Assembly (NCBI GenBank): GCA_029937655.1
Contig: JAPYPK010000010.1
Span: 1 to 28,171, forward strand
Reading direction: 5' to 3'
DNA length: 28,171 bases
Origin: Nitrospinaceae bacterium
Lineage (GTDB): Bacteria > Nitrospinota > Nitrospinia > Nitrospinales > VA-1
Of the stretch, positions 15,543-23,668 are shown piece after piece. Below the pieces are notes generated by a model, which saw only the letters and a program-made list of their open reading frames with translations, was not told where the DNA came from and made no database searches. How positions within the stretch are numbered: the first letter of the stretch is position 1; the number at the start of each line of letters is the position of its first letter. Both the position numbers and the translations under genes were made by a program.

Positions 15543-16832
15543 ATGAACATAACTCAATCTGAAAAATTATTTTACAAAGCTTGTGAGGTTATGCCGGGTG
15601 GGGTAAACAGTCCCGTCCGTGCGTTTAAGTCTGTGGGATGCAATCCCTTGTTTGTTAAAAAAGGCAATGGGTCCAAGATATGGGATGCGGATGGTAATGA
15701 ATACATTGATTATGTAGCTTCTTGGGGACCCCTTATATTCGGTCATGCTCACCCACAAATTGTTGAAGCTTTGAAACGCCAAGTTGAGTTGGGAACAAGC
15801 TATGGAGCATCTACCGAACTGGAAATAGAGTTAGCCGAACAAGTAGTTACACTTGTTCCTTCTTTAGAAGTTGTTCGCATGGTCAACTCAGGTACCGAAG
15901 CTGTGATGAGCGCTATCCGCTTGGCAAGAGGTGTGACCGGGCGCGATAAGGTTGTTAAGTTTGAAGGCTGTTATCATGGGCATGTTGACAGTATGCTAGT
16001 CAAAGCTGGGTCAGGGTTGGCCTCCTTAGGTATTCCTGAGTGTCCAGGAATTGTTGATGCTTTGGCAAAAAATACGCTAACGCTTCCATTCAATGACTCC
16101 AGCAAGGTTAAGGATCTTTTCGCTGCCGAGGGTGATAACATCGCTTGTGTAATTGTTGAGCCCGTTGGCGGAAATATGGGAGTTGTTCCACCCCAAAACG
16201 GGTTTCTTGAAACGTTGCGCGAGGTGACAAATCAAGTGGGGGCGGTTCTTATTTTTGATGAAGTTATCACTGGATTTCGCGTTGCTCTAGGGGGTGTACA
16301 GTCCATTTGTGGAGTCAAACCTGATTTGACTTGCTTGGGGAAAGTCATCGGAGGGGGACTTCCCGTGGGTGCTTATGGGGGATCAAGGCAATTGATGGAT
16401 AATATTGCTCCAGTAGGCCCTATTTATCAGGCGGGAACATTATCGGGAAACCCGCTAGCTATGACGGCTGGCATTGAGATGATAAAGTTACTTTCAGGGC
16501 AATCGGTTTATGATGAGTTGGAACGTAAATCAGAAAAACTTTGCGCTGGCTATGAGTCCAATGTCAAAAAACTTGGAATTAAGGCTCAGTTTACCCGGGT
16601 TGGTTCGATGTTTTCCATGTTTTTTACGGATCAGAATATCATCGACTTTGAGTCAGTAAAATCTTCTGACACTAATTTTTTTCGATCTTATTTTACTTCA
16701 TTATTAGAGGAGGGTGTTTATATTGCACCCTCCCAATTTGAGGCAGGTTTTATGTCTGCTGTACATACAGATGAAGAAATAGAACAGACAATAGAAGCAA
16801 ATTACAAGGCGTTACAAAAGGCATGCGGGTGA
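15543..16832 (+). CDS. hemL: Glutamate-1-semialdehyde 2,1-aminomutase
   Basis: This 429-residue PLP enzyme converts glutamate-1-semialdehyde to 5-aminolevulinate, the entry to heme and corrinoids by the C5 route. Motifs are MPGGVNSPVRAF near the start, MVNSGTEAVMSAIRLAR, CYHGHVDS, LIFDEVITGFR and CLGKVIGGGLPVGAYGG, whose lysine (Lys267 from this start) forms the Schiff base. A TTG at 15528 in frame would overlap mtnP; the ATG at 15543 gives the normal length and N-terminus. The heme it supplies would serve the c-type cytochromes seen elsewhere in the window, though no direct link is shown. Confidence 0.97.
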   Translation: MNITQSEKLFYKACEVMPGGVNSPVRAFKSVGCNPLFVKKGNGSKIWDADGNEYIDYVASWGPLIFGHAHPQIVEALKRQVELGTSYGASTELEIELAEQVVTLVPSLEVVRMVNSGTEAVMSAIRLARGVTGRDKVVKFEGCYHGHVDSMLVKAGSGLASLGIPECPGIVDALAKNTLTLPFNDSSKVKDLFAAEGDNIACVIVEPVGGNMGVVPPQNGFLETLREVTNQVGAVLIFDEVITGFRVALGGVQSICGVKPDLTCLGKVIGGGLPVGAYGGSRQLMDNIAPVGPIYQAGTLSGNPLAMTAGIEMIKLLSGQSVYDELERKSEKLCAGYESNVKKLGIKAQFTRVGSMFSMFFTDQNIIDFESVKSSDTNFFRSYFTSLLEEGVYIAPSQFEAGFMSAVHTDEEIEQTIEANYKALQKACG

Positions 16833-16868
16833 TCAATTTTTTACCTTATATTGAAAAAAGAGGGCGTT

Positions 16869-18158
16869 ATGAGTGAGATTGTTGGGGTCAATGCTAGACA
16901 AATTTTAGATTCAAGAGGTAATCCCACAGTTGAAGTTGAGGTTATTTTAGATACTGGAATAATGGGAAGGGCTGCTGTTCCTTCGGGTGCATCCACAGGT
17001 TCTCGCGAGGCAATAGAGCTACGCGATGGCAATAGCAAAAAATATATGGGTAAAGGTGTTGGGAAAGCCCTCAAGAACATTCATGATAAAATTGCTCCAG
17101 CTATCCTAGGTTTTGAAGTTACTGAGCAGGTTTTGATTGACCAATTGATGATCGATCTGGATGGTACCAAGAATAAAGTTAAGTTGGGCGCGAATGCTAT
17201 CCTTGGTGTTTCCTTAGCTGTGGCAAAAGCAGCGGCAAGTGACACAGAGTTGCCTTTGTATCAGTATATTGGTGGAACGAATGCAAAGGAATTGCCTGTT
17301 CCTATGATGAACGTTCTCAATGGTGGCGAGCATGCTGATAATAATATAGACATTCAAGAGTTCATGGTTTTGCCTGTTGGTGCAAGAAGTTTTACGGATT
17401 GTCTTCGTATGGGAACTGAAGTTTTTCATCATTTAAAATCTGTACTTAAAAAACGAAATTATAGTACAGCTGTTGGGGACGAGGGGGGGTTTGCCCCTGA
17501 TTTAAAGTCGAACGAAGAGGCCATTGAGGTTTTACTTGCAGGTATCAAATCGGCTGGTTACAAGGTTGGTAAAGATATTCTGCTAGGACTAGATGTGGCT
17601 GCCACGGAACTATATAGAAATAAAAAATACAGTCTAGCGGTAGGGAAAAAAGAAAAGCTCTCTTCAAATGAAATGATTGACTATTTAGAACGCTTGATAA
17701 ATAAGTACCCGATTATAAGTATTGAAGATGGGCTTGCTGAAGATGACTGGAGTGGATGGAAAAGTCTTACCAGGAGAGTCGGTGATAGGACTCAAATCGT
17801 TGGGGACGATGTATTTGTAACAAATACCGATATTTTGAGGAAGGGAATTAAAGACGGGGTGGGTAATTCTATTTTAATTAAGGTGAATCAAATCGGTACA
17901 CTTACGGAAACCCTGAATGCTGTAGAAATGGCAAAACAGGCCGGCTATACAGTAATTATTTCTCATCGCTCAGGAGAAACTGAAGATACTACAATCGCTG
18001 ATATTGCCGTAGCGGTCAATGCTGGACAGATTAAAACCGGTTCTCTTTGCCGAACAGATCGAATTGCAAAATATAATCAATTATTACGCATAGAAGAAAT
18101 GCTAGGAACAGTAGGAGTATTTAACGGTGAAAAAGTCTTTTCTAAATTTAGAGCGTGA
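16869..18158 (+). CDS. eno: Enolase
   Basis: This 429-residue glycolytic enzyme interconverts 2-phosphoglycerate and phosphoenolpyruvate. It starts with ARQILDSRGNPTVEVEV, has the loop SGASTGSREAIELRDG, GDEGGFAPDL, the metal and catalytic blocks SIEDGLAEDDWSGW and GDDVFVTNT, and the signature ILIKVNQIGTLTE followed by SHRSGETED and GQIKTGS. Length is standard. The ATG at 16869 has AAGAGGG 4 bases upstream; an in-frame TTG at 16851 is less likely. It follows hemL by 36 bases and precedes ftsB, an eno-ftsB order common in bacteria. Confidence 0.98.
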   Translation: MSEIVGVNARQILDSRGNPTVEVEVILDTGIMGRAAVPSGASTGSREAIELRDGNSKKYMGKGVGKALKNIHDKIAPAILGFEVTEQVLIDQLMIDLDGTKNKVKLGANAILGVSLAVAKAAASDTELPLYQYIGGTNAKELPVPMMNVLNGGEHADNNIDIQEFMVLPVGARSFTDCLRMGTEVFHHLKSVLKKRNYSTAVGDEGGFAPDLKSNEEAIEVLLAGIKSAGYKVGKDILLGLDVAATELYRNKKYSLAVGKKEKLSSNEMIDYLERLINKYPIISIEDGLAEDDWSGWKSLTRRVGDRTQIVGDDVFVTNTDILRKGIKDGVGNSILIKVNQIGTLTETLNAVEMAKQAGYTVIISHRSGETEDTTIADIAVAVNAGQIKTGSLCRTDRIAKYNQLLRIEEMLGTVGVFNGEKVFSKFRA

Positions 18159-18250
18159 GAGCTTGTTAAGTATTTTCAATGAGCCTAATATTTTCATAGC
18201 TTTAAATAAGTAAAGATGCAAGCTTAATTCATCTCAACTCTTGGCAGTAC

Positions 18251-18571
18251 ATGAAGAACCTGAGTCTTTACCAACAGATTATTTTGCTCACATTGACGTT
18301 TTTTGTTTTGGCTATCATTGTGGCAATTTTTCATGAGGAAGGAATTCTTACTGTTCATAAATTTGAAAATAAATTGATCGATTTTGAAGCAAGCAACGAA
18401 ACTTTAAAGCGGAAAAACCAAAAGCTTCGTTCTGAAGTCGAAGCATTGAAGTCTGATCCCTTATCCATTGAAATTCTTGCCCGTGAAAAACTAAACATGG
18501 TTCGACCAGGTGAGACCGTGTATAAACTCGTTCCCCTAGAAAAAAATCATTTCCTGCCGGTTGACAACTAG
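18251..18571 (+). CDS. ftsB: FtsB/DivIC-type septum formation initiator
   Basis: This 106-residue bitopic membrane protein has a hydrophobic segment at about 8-27, then a coiled coil (about 36-67) and the conserved block IEILAREKLNMVRPGETVYKL. FtsB-family proteins form a complex with FtsL and FtsQ and help activate septal wall synthesis. The N-terminus is expected in the cytoplasm and the rest in the periplasm. Placement right after eno, 92 bases away, is the usual context. The ribosome site is poor. FtsB versus DivIC naming is only by context. It ends in TAG. Confidence 0.88.
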   Translation: MKNLSLYQQIILLTLTFFVLAIIVAIFHEEGILTVHKFENKLIDFEASNETLKRKNQKLRSEVEALKSDPLSIEILAREKLNMVRPGETVYKLVPLEKNHFLPVDN

Positions 18572-19011
18572 ATAGTCTGATTTCTAAATAAAGTTGCTAA
18601 CTAATGGTAGCTTGGCTGTATTTAAAATTAACACTTCATAATTGACTTTATGAAATGTTTTTACGGTCTCATTGGTGAACCGGGTAATGCTTTGTTTGAA
18701 ATGGTTTACAGTTTTTTTTGGTTATGTGACAGTAGGGGGTCAGGGGGAACTGGTGAACATTAAGGATTAAAGTATTGATACATTTGATTTTTTTGATATA
18801 ATCAAAACAAATAAATACATTAAGTTTTTTTGATTTGATCCGAAAATTAAGCAAGAAGTTCTATTGCGATTGCGTTATTTTGGGATTGAGAAAGCTAGAG
18901 GAGCGGATAAGACTTTTTCTATTAATGCTGTGTCATGTTAGTTACTGGCTTTGTCTGTGCTGTAAGGCACACTCATTTATTTGATTTAACTGACGGGGGG
19001 AGAATGTAAGT
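18572..19011. other. Intergenic region of 440 bp with the IHF/HU promoter
   Basis: No open frame with a ribosome site and no known RNA gene was recognised. It holds an AT-rich inverted repeat, TTCATAA (18635-18641) with TTATGAA (18648-18654), a clear promoter at 18775-18802, and a leader of about 200 bases. The G-rich stretch near 18733-18752 was considered as an SRP RNA core and rejected. Confidence 0.6.
18775..18807 (+). promoter_or_regulatory. Strong promoter for the IHF/HU gene with a palindrome over the -10
   Basis: TTGATA (18775-18780) and a perfect TATAAT (18797-18802) are 16 bases apart. A perfect inverted repeat, TTTTGAT/ATCAAAA (18791-18797 and 18801-18807), covers the -10 box, which is a natural place for a repressor. 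A start near 18809 would give a leader of about 200 bases before the ATG at 19012. Confidence 0.6.
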
Positions 19012-19299
19012 ATGACCAAACAAGATATCATTAATCAAGTTTGCGACAACGCTGATTTACCTAGGTCCAAAGCTGAAGAAGCAGTTGAGACAGTGATTGG
19101 TCTGATTAAAAATGCTTTGGGAGATGGAGAGGCAGTAATTTTGCGCAGATTTGGCACCTTTCAGGTTCGAGCTAAATCAAAACGTGTTGGGCGGAACCCA
19201 AAAACTGGTGAAGAAGCGGAAATTTCAGCACGTAAGGTAGTAAGATTTAAGTCAGGAAAGCATTTTAAGCAGGCGGTCAATGATGAAGATGGCAATTAA
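19012..19299 (+). CDS. IHF/HU family DNA-bending protein
   Basis: This 95-residue basic protein has the full HU/IHF fold pattern: N-terminal helices, then GEAVILRRFGTFQVR (39-53), and the DNA-intercalating beta arm with GRNPKTGEE (60-68) followed by ISARKVVRFKSGKHFKQAV (71-89). The Pro63 that wedges between base pairs is present. The ISARKVVRFKSGK tail is closer to IHF-alpha than to HU, but the subgroup is not certain. It would compact and bend nucleoid DNA. A purine-rich GGGGGGAGAA stretch lies before the ATG. Its own promoter and long leader (18775 onward) suggest independent control. Confidence 0.93.
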   Translation: MTKQDIINQVCDNADLPRSKAEEAVETVIGLIKNALGDGEAVILRRFGTFQVRAKSKRVGRNPKTGEEAEISARKVVRFKSGKHFKQAVNDEDGN

Positions 19300-19330
19300 A
19301 AGAGCCTAATTATTAAACCGTTGGAGATTG

Positions 19331-20392
19331 CTAAAGAATAAGCATAGCGTCTCCATAGCTAAAAAACCGGTATTTTTTGAGTATTGCCTCTCTGTAGGCT
19401 TCCATAATGAGTTTTTTTCCGGCAAAAGCGCATACTAGGAGATATAGTGTTGACTTTGGGAGGTGGAAGTTTGTTAGTAGATGGTCCACCACTTTGAATT
19501 TACTTCCTGGGTAGATGAATCGGTTTGTCCAACCTGATGATCCGGAGGACTTAAGTCTGCTCAATTCGACAGACTCCAAAACACGAGTAACCGTTGATCC
19601 GACTCCCACTATTTTTTTTAGATCCTTCCTTGCCTTGATCAAAGCTTTCGATGTTTCTTCAGGTATATAGAATTGCTCGGGTTGCATTTTGTGCTCGGTG
19701 ATAATTTCAGTTCGTATCGGTTGAAATGTGCCTATGCCAACATGTAAAGTGAGGGACGCTGTATCAACACCTTTTTTATTAAGCGATTCTATGATACGTG
19801 GCGTAAAATGCAATCCAGCGGTTGGGGCAGCTATTGCGCCAGGATGACTAGCAAAAATCGTTTGGTATTTTTCTTTATCTTGACCTGACAAACCATTATC
19901 TTCGTTTGCTTTTCTACGAATATATGGAGGCAATGGCATATTCCCTATTCGGCTTAACACGTTGTCAATACTTCCGGCATATATTAGCTTAACAATGGCT
20001 TTGTTTTCATGCCGACCTGTTAAAATAGCCTTTAGCTCTCCGTTGCCAAATACCATTTCCGTACCTAATCTTAATTTTTTTAAACCTTTAATTAAGGATT
20101 CCCATTGAGCTTCATCAGAAGTTTTTCTTATAAGAAGAATCTCAACAGGGCGTCCATTTTTAATTTGGTGACCGTTTAATTTTGACGGAATCACTTTCGT
20201 ATTATTAAAAACCATTAAAGATTGAGTTGGAATTAAATGGGGAATGCGAGAAAATATTTCATGCTTTATAGATCCAGATTTTCTGTCAATAACCATGAGT
20301 TTTGATTGGTCGCGGATATTTAAGGGTTTTTGAGCTATCAATGACTCTGGTAGTTGGAAGTCGAAATCCTTAAGCTTTAATGAGTCAGTCAT
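19331..20392 (-). CDS. queA: S-adenosylmethionine:tRNA ribosyltransferase-isomerase
   Basis: This 353-residue enzyme transfers and rearranges the ribose of SAM onto preQ1 in tRNA to make epoxyqueuosine. It begins LKDFDFQLPESLIAQKP with MVFNNTKVIPSKL soon after, and has the conserved blocks GAIAAPTAGLHFT, LHVGIGTFQPI, VGSTVTRVLES and HLLTNFHLPKSTL. The C-terminus YRFFSYGDAMLI is also typical. Length is normal. It is convergent with the IHF/HU gene, 31 bases away, and divergent from the tetraheme cytochrome gene. Confidence 0.97.
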   Translation of the reverse strand: MTDSLKLKDFDFQLPESLIAQKPLNIRDQSKLMVIDRKSGSIKHEIFSRIPHLIPTQSLMVFNNTKVIPSKLNGHQIKNGRPVEILLIRKTSDEAQWESLIKGLKKLRLGTEMVFGNGELKAILTGRHENKAIVKLIYAGSIDNVLSRIGNMPLPPYIRRKANEDNGLSGQDKEKYQTIFASHPGAIAAPTAGLHFTPRIIESLNKKGVDTASLTLHVGIGTFQPIRTEIITEHKMQPEQFYIPEETSKALIKARKDLKKIVGVGSTVTRVLESVELSRLKSSGSSGWTNRFIYPGSKFKVVDHLLTNFHLPKSTLYLLVCAFAGKKLIMEAYREAILKKYRFFSYGDAMLIL

Positions 20393-20693
20393 AGCCTATT
20401 TGGGTTAGATTAAAATGCTATATTAAGTATGATGACTTTAGGTTTAAGTTATTGTAATAAATTATAATATTAAAAAATTCAGCTTTTTAGGAAAGTACCT
20501 GTTTGCACATGCCAGATTATAGCTTGGCTTTAGGGAACAGGGAAGAAATAGACTGATAAAGTTATTTAACTTTAGAAGAAATTTGGTTTTGACACATCTT
20601 GATTGCTATTGACCGTGTATAAAAATATATTACTCTTTGTGTCGCTTATGAAGGGCCTGTGAGTAAATTAAAAAGCAAATATTGGAGATGACA
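20393..20693. other. Divergent intergenic region, 301 bp
   Basis: This AT-rich gap lies between queA and the tetraheme cytochrome gene. TTGACA (20589-20594) and TTGACC (20609-20614) are present, with TATAAA at 20618-20623, but no pair has normal spacing, so no promoter is called. No open frame or RNA gene was recognised. Confidence 0.5.
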
Positions 20694-21521
20694 ATGGGTA
20701 AAACTTTAAGAATTTTGAGCTTGTTTCTTTTGTCCATAGCAATTGTTATGGGAGGAGCAGGCAGTGCTGACGCGAAAAAGAAGAAGAAAATACCTAAAAA
20801 ACCATCTTACGTCGGAGCTGTAAAATGTAATGGGAGCTGCCACGATGCTTACTATGAAGCTTGGAAAGTGTCCCCGCATGGTAATACTTTTAATTTGCTT
20901 AAGGCAGGTGAGCGGCCAGAGGCCAAAAAACGGGTGAAACTTGACCCTGAGAAGGATTACACTACGAATCCATTATGCTTGCGTTGCCATACCACGGGAT
21001 ATAAGCAGAGAGGTGGATTCAAACCAGCTGGCTCTAAAAATAAAAAGGGTAAAGATACAAGTTCGACTATTGACCCGGAAGAGCCGAATAAAGAACAGGT
21101 TGGATGTGAGATGTGTCATTCGGTTGCAGGAGGCGCTCAGTTCCGTGTGGTTATGAAAAATACCAAGGGCGATTTTAAAAAGGCAGAGACTGAAAAATAT
21201 GGACAGCGCTGGGATTATGCAAATGTATGTACCCGATGTCATACTCATCCTAACACCCCATTTAAACCTTCAGTGCACGATAAGTATAAGTTTAACTTTG
21301 AAGAAAGAAAGTTAAAGGTCCATCTTGCTGCCGACTTCTACAACGAGGACAACATGGACCAGAAGCTGGAGAAGGTTAAAGATAGGGCCAAGGAAGTTTC
21401 TCAGTCAGAAAAAACACCTCTGCTTATTGAAGATTTTCGTATTAAAAAAGGGAAACTTAAGTTTAAAAAAGGAACCAAGCCCTATAACAAAAAAAAGAAA
21501 TCCTTCAATTATAAAAAGTGA
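20694..21521 (+). CDS. Secreted lysine-rich tetraheme cytochrome c (c554-like)
   Basis: This 275-residue protein has a signal peptide (hydrophobic 7-22, likely cut after ADA at 25-27) and would act in the periplasm as an electron carrier. It carries three normal heme sites, CLRCH (95-99), CEMCH (138-142) and CTRCH (179-183), and one site with three residues between the cysteines, CNGSCH (45-50). The DAYYEAWKVSPHGNTF that follows is the cytochrome c554-type context, and His62 may be a heme ligand. The mature protein is very basic, with lysine runs at both ends (28-36 and 251-275). GGAG at 20684-20687 lies 6 bases before the ATG at 20694; an ATG at 20688 is too close. A strong terminator follows. 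The redox partner is unknown. Confidence 0.88.
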   Translation: MGKTLRILSLFLLSIAIVMGGAGSADAKKKKKIPKKPSYVGAVKCNGSCHDAYYEAWKVSPHGNTFNLLKAGERPEAKKRVKLDPEKDYTTNPLCLRCHTTGYKQRGGFKPAGSKNKKGKDTSSTIDPEEPNKEQVGCEMCHSVAGGAQFRVVMKNTKGDFKKAETEKYGQRWDYANVCTRCHTHPNTPFKPSVHDKYKFNFEERKLKVHLAADFYNEDNMDQKLEKVKDRAKEVSQSEKTPLLIEDFRIKKGKLKFKKGTKPYNKKKKSFNYKK

Positions 21522-21542
21522 TTTTTTTCAGGCATTAACATT

Positions 21543-21582
21543 AGGAGGTTCTGCCCTGTGGGGCGGGCCTCCTTTTTTGTTT
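21543..21582 (+). terminator. Rho-independent terminator of the tetraheme cytochrome gene
   Basis: AGGAGG (21543-21548) pairs with CCTCCT (21568-21573), and an inner GCCC/GGGC stem closes a TGTG loop. Six T residues follow (21573-21578). It ends the cytochrome transcript 22 bases after the stop. Confidence 0.85.
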
Positions 21583-21614
21583 AATACTATTGTAAAGAAT
21601 CCGATAAATATTGA

Positions 21615-23000
21615 ATGAATGATAATCAGTTTGCTAAAAAAATAGTTTGTGTTGGTGCGGGTTATGTTGGTGGACCTACTATGGTTGTCATTGCGAACAA
21701 ATGCCCAGAATACAAGGTCACTGTTGTTGATATCTCCGAGGTGCGCATTAATGCTTGGAATTCCGACGAATTGCCTATTTATGAGCCGGGTTTGAAGGAC
21801 AGAGTCGATAAAGCGCGAGGCAAAAACTTATTTTTTTCCACAGATATTGATAGAAATATTGCTGAAGCGGACATTATTTTTGTGAGTGTTCACACCCCAA
21901 CCAAAACGTTTGGCGAAGGTGCTGGTAAAGCATCAGACTTGCAGTTTATTGAACAAACAGCTCGACGAATCAAGGAAAACTCAACCTCACCAAAAATTAT
22001 TGTAGAAAAAAGTACTCTTCCAGTTCGTGCTGCGGAAACTATGGCTTCAATTTTACACTCTGGCAACAACTCTGTCAGATTTGAGATTTTATCTAACCCT
22101 GAGTTTATGGCAGAAGGTACGGCTATCCGGGATATGGAGGAACCAGATCGGATTTTGATTGGTTCGCATGACACAGTAGCTGGGAATGCAGCACGTGATG
22201 AGTTACTAAAGATTTATCTGAAGTGGGTGCCCAAGGATAAAATAATTACAACAAATCTATGGAGCAGTGAGTTATCTAAGCTTGTTGCGAATGCTTTTCT
22301 TGCCCAGCGCATTTCATCCATTAATAGTATTTCAGCCTTATGTGAGGTGACAGAAGCCGATATTAGTGAAGTAGCAGGTGCGGTTGGTAGAGACTCAAGA
22401 ATTGGGCCCAAATTTCTTGAGGCCGGTGTGGGTTTTGGTGGATCTTGCTTTAGAAAAGATCTTCTTAATCTTGTTTATCTATGTGAATACTATAAGCTTG
22501 AGGATGTAGCAAAGTTCTGGAATTCAGTGGTAGAAATCAATGATAACCAGATGGAACGGTTCGTAAACTGTATTTTAAAAACCATGTTTCGGACCTTGGT
22601 TGATAAAAAAATTGCCATATTCGGGTTTGCGTTCAAACCCGATACTGGGGATACAAGGGATGCTCCGGCGATCTATATTTGTAAGCGTTTGCTTGAAGAA
22701 AAAGCTCGACTCAGTATCACAGATCCCCATGCTATTTCTAATGCAAGAAAAGATCTTTCAGGAATTGATGAAAGAGCGGAGTTTGTGGAAAACCCTTACG
22801 AGGCAACTAGGGGTGCTCATGCTCTGGCTTTAATTACAGAATGGCCTGAGTACCGCAGTTTGGATTACCAGAAAATTTTTGATAGCATGTCAAAACCTGC
22901 CTTTATTTTTGATGGAAGAAACCACCTTGACCACCAAAAACTTTTCGAGGTGGGGTTTAACGTATATCCTATAGGCAGACCTCCACTAACCCACATATAG
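21615..23000 (+). CDS. UDP-glucose 6-dehydrogenase, animal-like type
   Basis: This 461-residue NAD-dependent enzyme oxidises UDP-glucose to UDP-glucuronate for capsule, lipopolysaccharide or exopolysaccharide sugars. It opens with IVCVGAGYVGGPTMVV (10-25), has EKSTLPVRAAET (131-142), NPEFMAEGTAI (161-171), the SSELSKLVANAFLAQRISSI stretch (217-236), and the catalytic Cys278 in GFGGSCFRKD. FGFAFKPDTGDTRDAPA and FIFDGRN close the C-terminal domain. Many of these strings, such as INAWNSDELPIYEPGL and NLVYLCE, resemble the animal UGDH more than the common Ugd/TuaD type, judged from memory. The ATG at 21615 has no ribosome site and lies 32 bases after the terminator. Confidence 0.92.
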   Translation: MNDNQFAKKIVCVGAGYVGGPTMVVIANKCPEYKVTVVDISEVRINAWNSDELPIYEPGLKDRVDKARGKNLFFSTDIDRNIAEADIIFVSVHTPTKTFGEGAGKASDLQFIEQTARRIKENSTSPKIIVEKSTLPVRAAETMASILHSGNNSVRFEILSNPEFMAEGTAIRDMEEPDRILIGSHDTVAGNAARDELLKIYLKWVPKDKIITTNLWSSELSKLVANAFLAQRISSINSISALCEVTEADISEVAGAVGRDSRIGPKFLEAGVGFGGSCFRKDLLNLVYLCEYYKLEDVAKFWNSVVEINDNQMERFVNCILKTMFRTLVDKKIAIFGFAFKPDTGDTRDAPAIYICKRLLEEKARLSITDPHAISNARKDLSGIDERAEFVENPYEATRGAHALALITEWPEYRSLDYQKIFDSMSKPAFIFDGRNHLDHQKLFEVGFNVYPIGRPPLTHI

Positions 23001-23011
23001 TTTATTTTCTG

Positions 23012-23272
23012 CTAGCCATTTTTTTCAGATGGTTCATGGCAGATTATGCAGCTACTCATGGGACGGTGAGGCATAATGGGAGTATTTTCTGCTTCTTTGA
23101 CGTGACATTCTAAGCAGGCTTTGGCAGGTGGAGGGCCTTTATGAATTTTACTGTGGGGTAATGCAGGCGCAGCGTTTAAAAATTCTTTAACGACGATTAT
23201 TATAACGACTATCCCAATTACAGCCATAACACGAAAAAAATTTATTTGCCCTTTACTTATTTTTTTGGCCAT
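23012..23272 (-). CDS. Small membrane-anchored diheme cytochrome c
   Basis: This 86-residue protein has a basic N-terminus, one membrane segment (about 12-28) and a short periplasmic domain with two heme sites, CLECH (53-57) and CIICH (75-79). His40, His44 and His69 could serve as distal ligands. The anchor may be an uncleaved signal. It would pass electrons at the periplasmic face of the inner membrane. Its start is 9 bases after the ridA stop, so it looks like the last gene of the ogt-recO-ridA set. It resembles the short heme domain of NapB-like or NrfH-like proteins, but I cannot assign a family. Confidence 0.82.
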   Translation of the reverse strand: MAKKISKGQINFFRVMAVIGIVVIIIVVKEFLNAAPALPHSKIHKGPPPAKACLECHVKEAENTPIMPHRPMSSCIICHEPSEKNG

Positions 23273-23281
23273 GAAAATATT

Positions 23282-23668
23282 TTAGGATGAACAGTTGGCT
23301 ATTGCATCAATTTCAATCTTGGCTCCCTTAGGGAGAGCTGCTACTTGAACGCAGGCGCGCGCTGGTTTTGTTTTTGAAAAGTACTTTTCATATACTTGGT
23401 TCATTCGAGAAAAATGATTAAGATCTGATAGATAAACGGTTGTTTTGACCACATTTTCAAGGCTTAGCCCACCCGCTCTAAGGATAGCAGAAATATTTTT
23501 AAGGGTTTGCTCTGTTTCCTCTTCAATTTCTGCAGAAAGAAAGATGCCGGACTCAGGATCCAGTGCTATTTGACCTGATGTGAAGAGAAAATCACCTATA
23601 CTAATGGCTTGAGAATAGGGGCCAATGGCAGCAGGGGCCTGTTCAGTTTGTATGATACGTTTGGTCAT
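23282..23668 (-). CDS. ridA: RidA family enamine/imine deaminase
   Basis: This 128-residue protein hydrolyses reactive 2-aminoacrylate and related enamines left by PLP enzymes. AIGPYSQAI (14-22), FTSGQIALDP (29-38) and the active-site Arg104 in PARACVQVAALP with Glu119 in KIEIDAIA are all present. Length is standard for a trimeric cytosolic RidA. Its start overlaps the recO stop by 4 bases, so the two are translationally coupled. Confidence 0.95.
   Translation of the reverse strand: MTKRIIQTEQAPAAIGPYSQAISIGDFLFTSGQIALDPESGIFLSAEIEEETEQTLKNISAILRAGGLSLENVVKTTVYLSDLNHFSRMNQVYEKYFSKTKPARACVQVAALPKGAKIEIDAIANCSS

Noticed and set aside
18733..18752. A GGTCAGGGGGAACTGG-like stretch resembling the core of SRP RNA
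   Set aside because: The conserved GGAAGCAGC-type tetraloop stem partner was not found, and no long stem flanks it.
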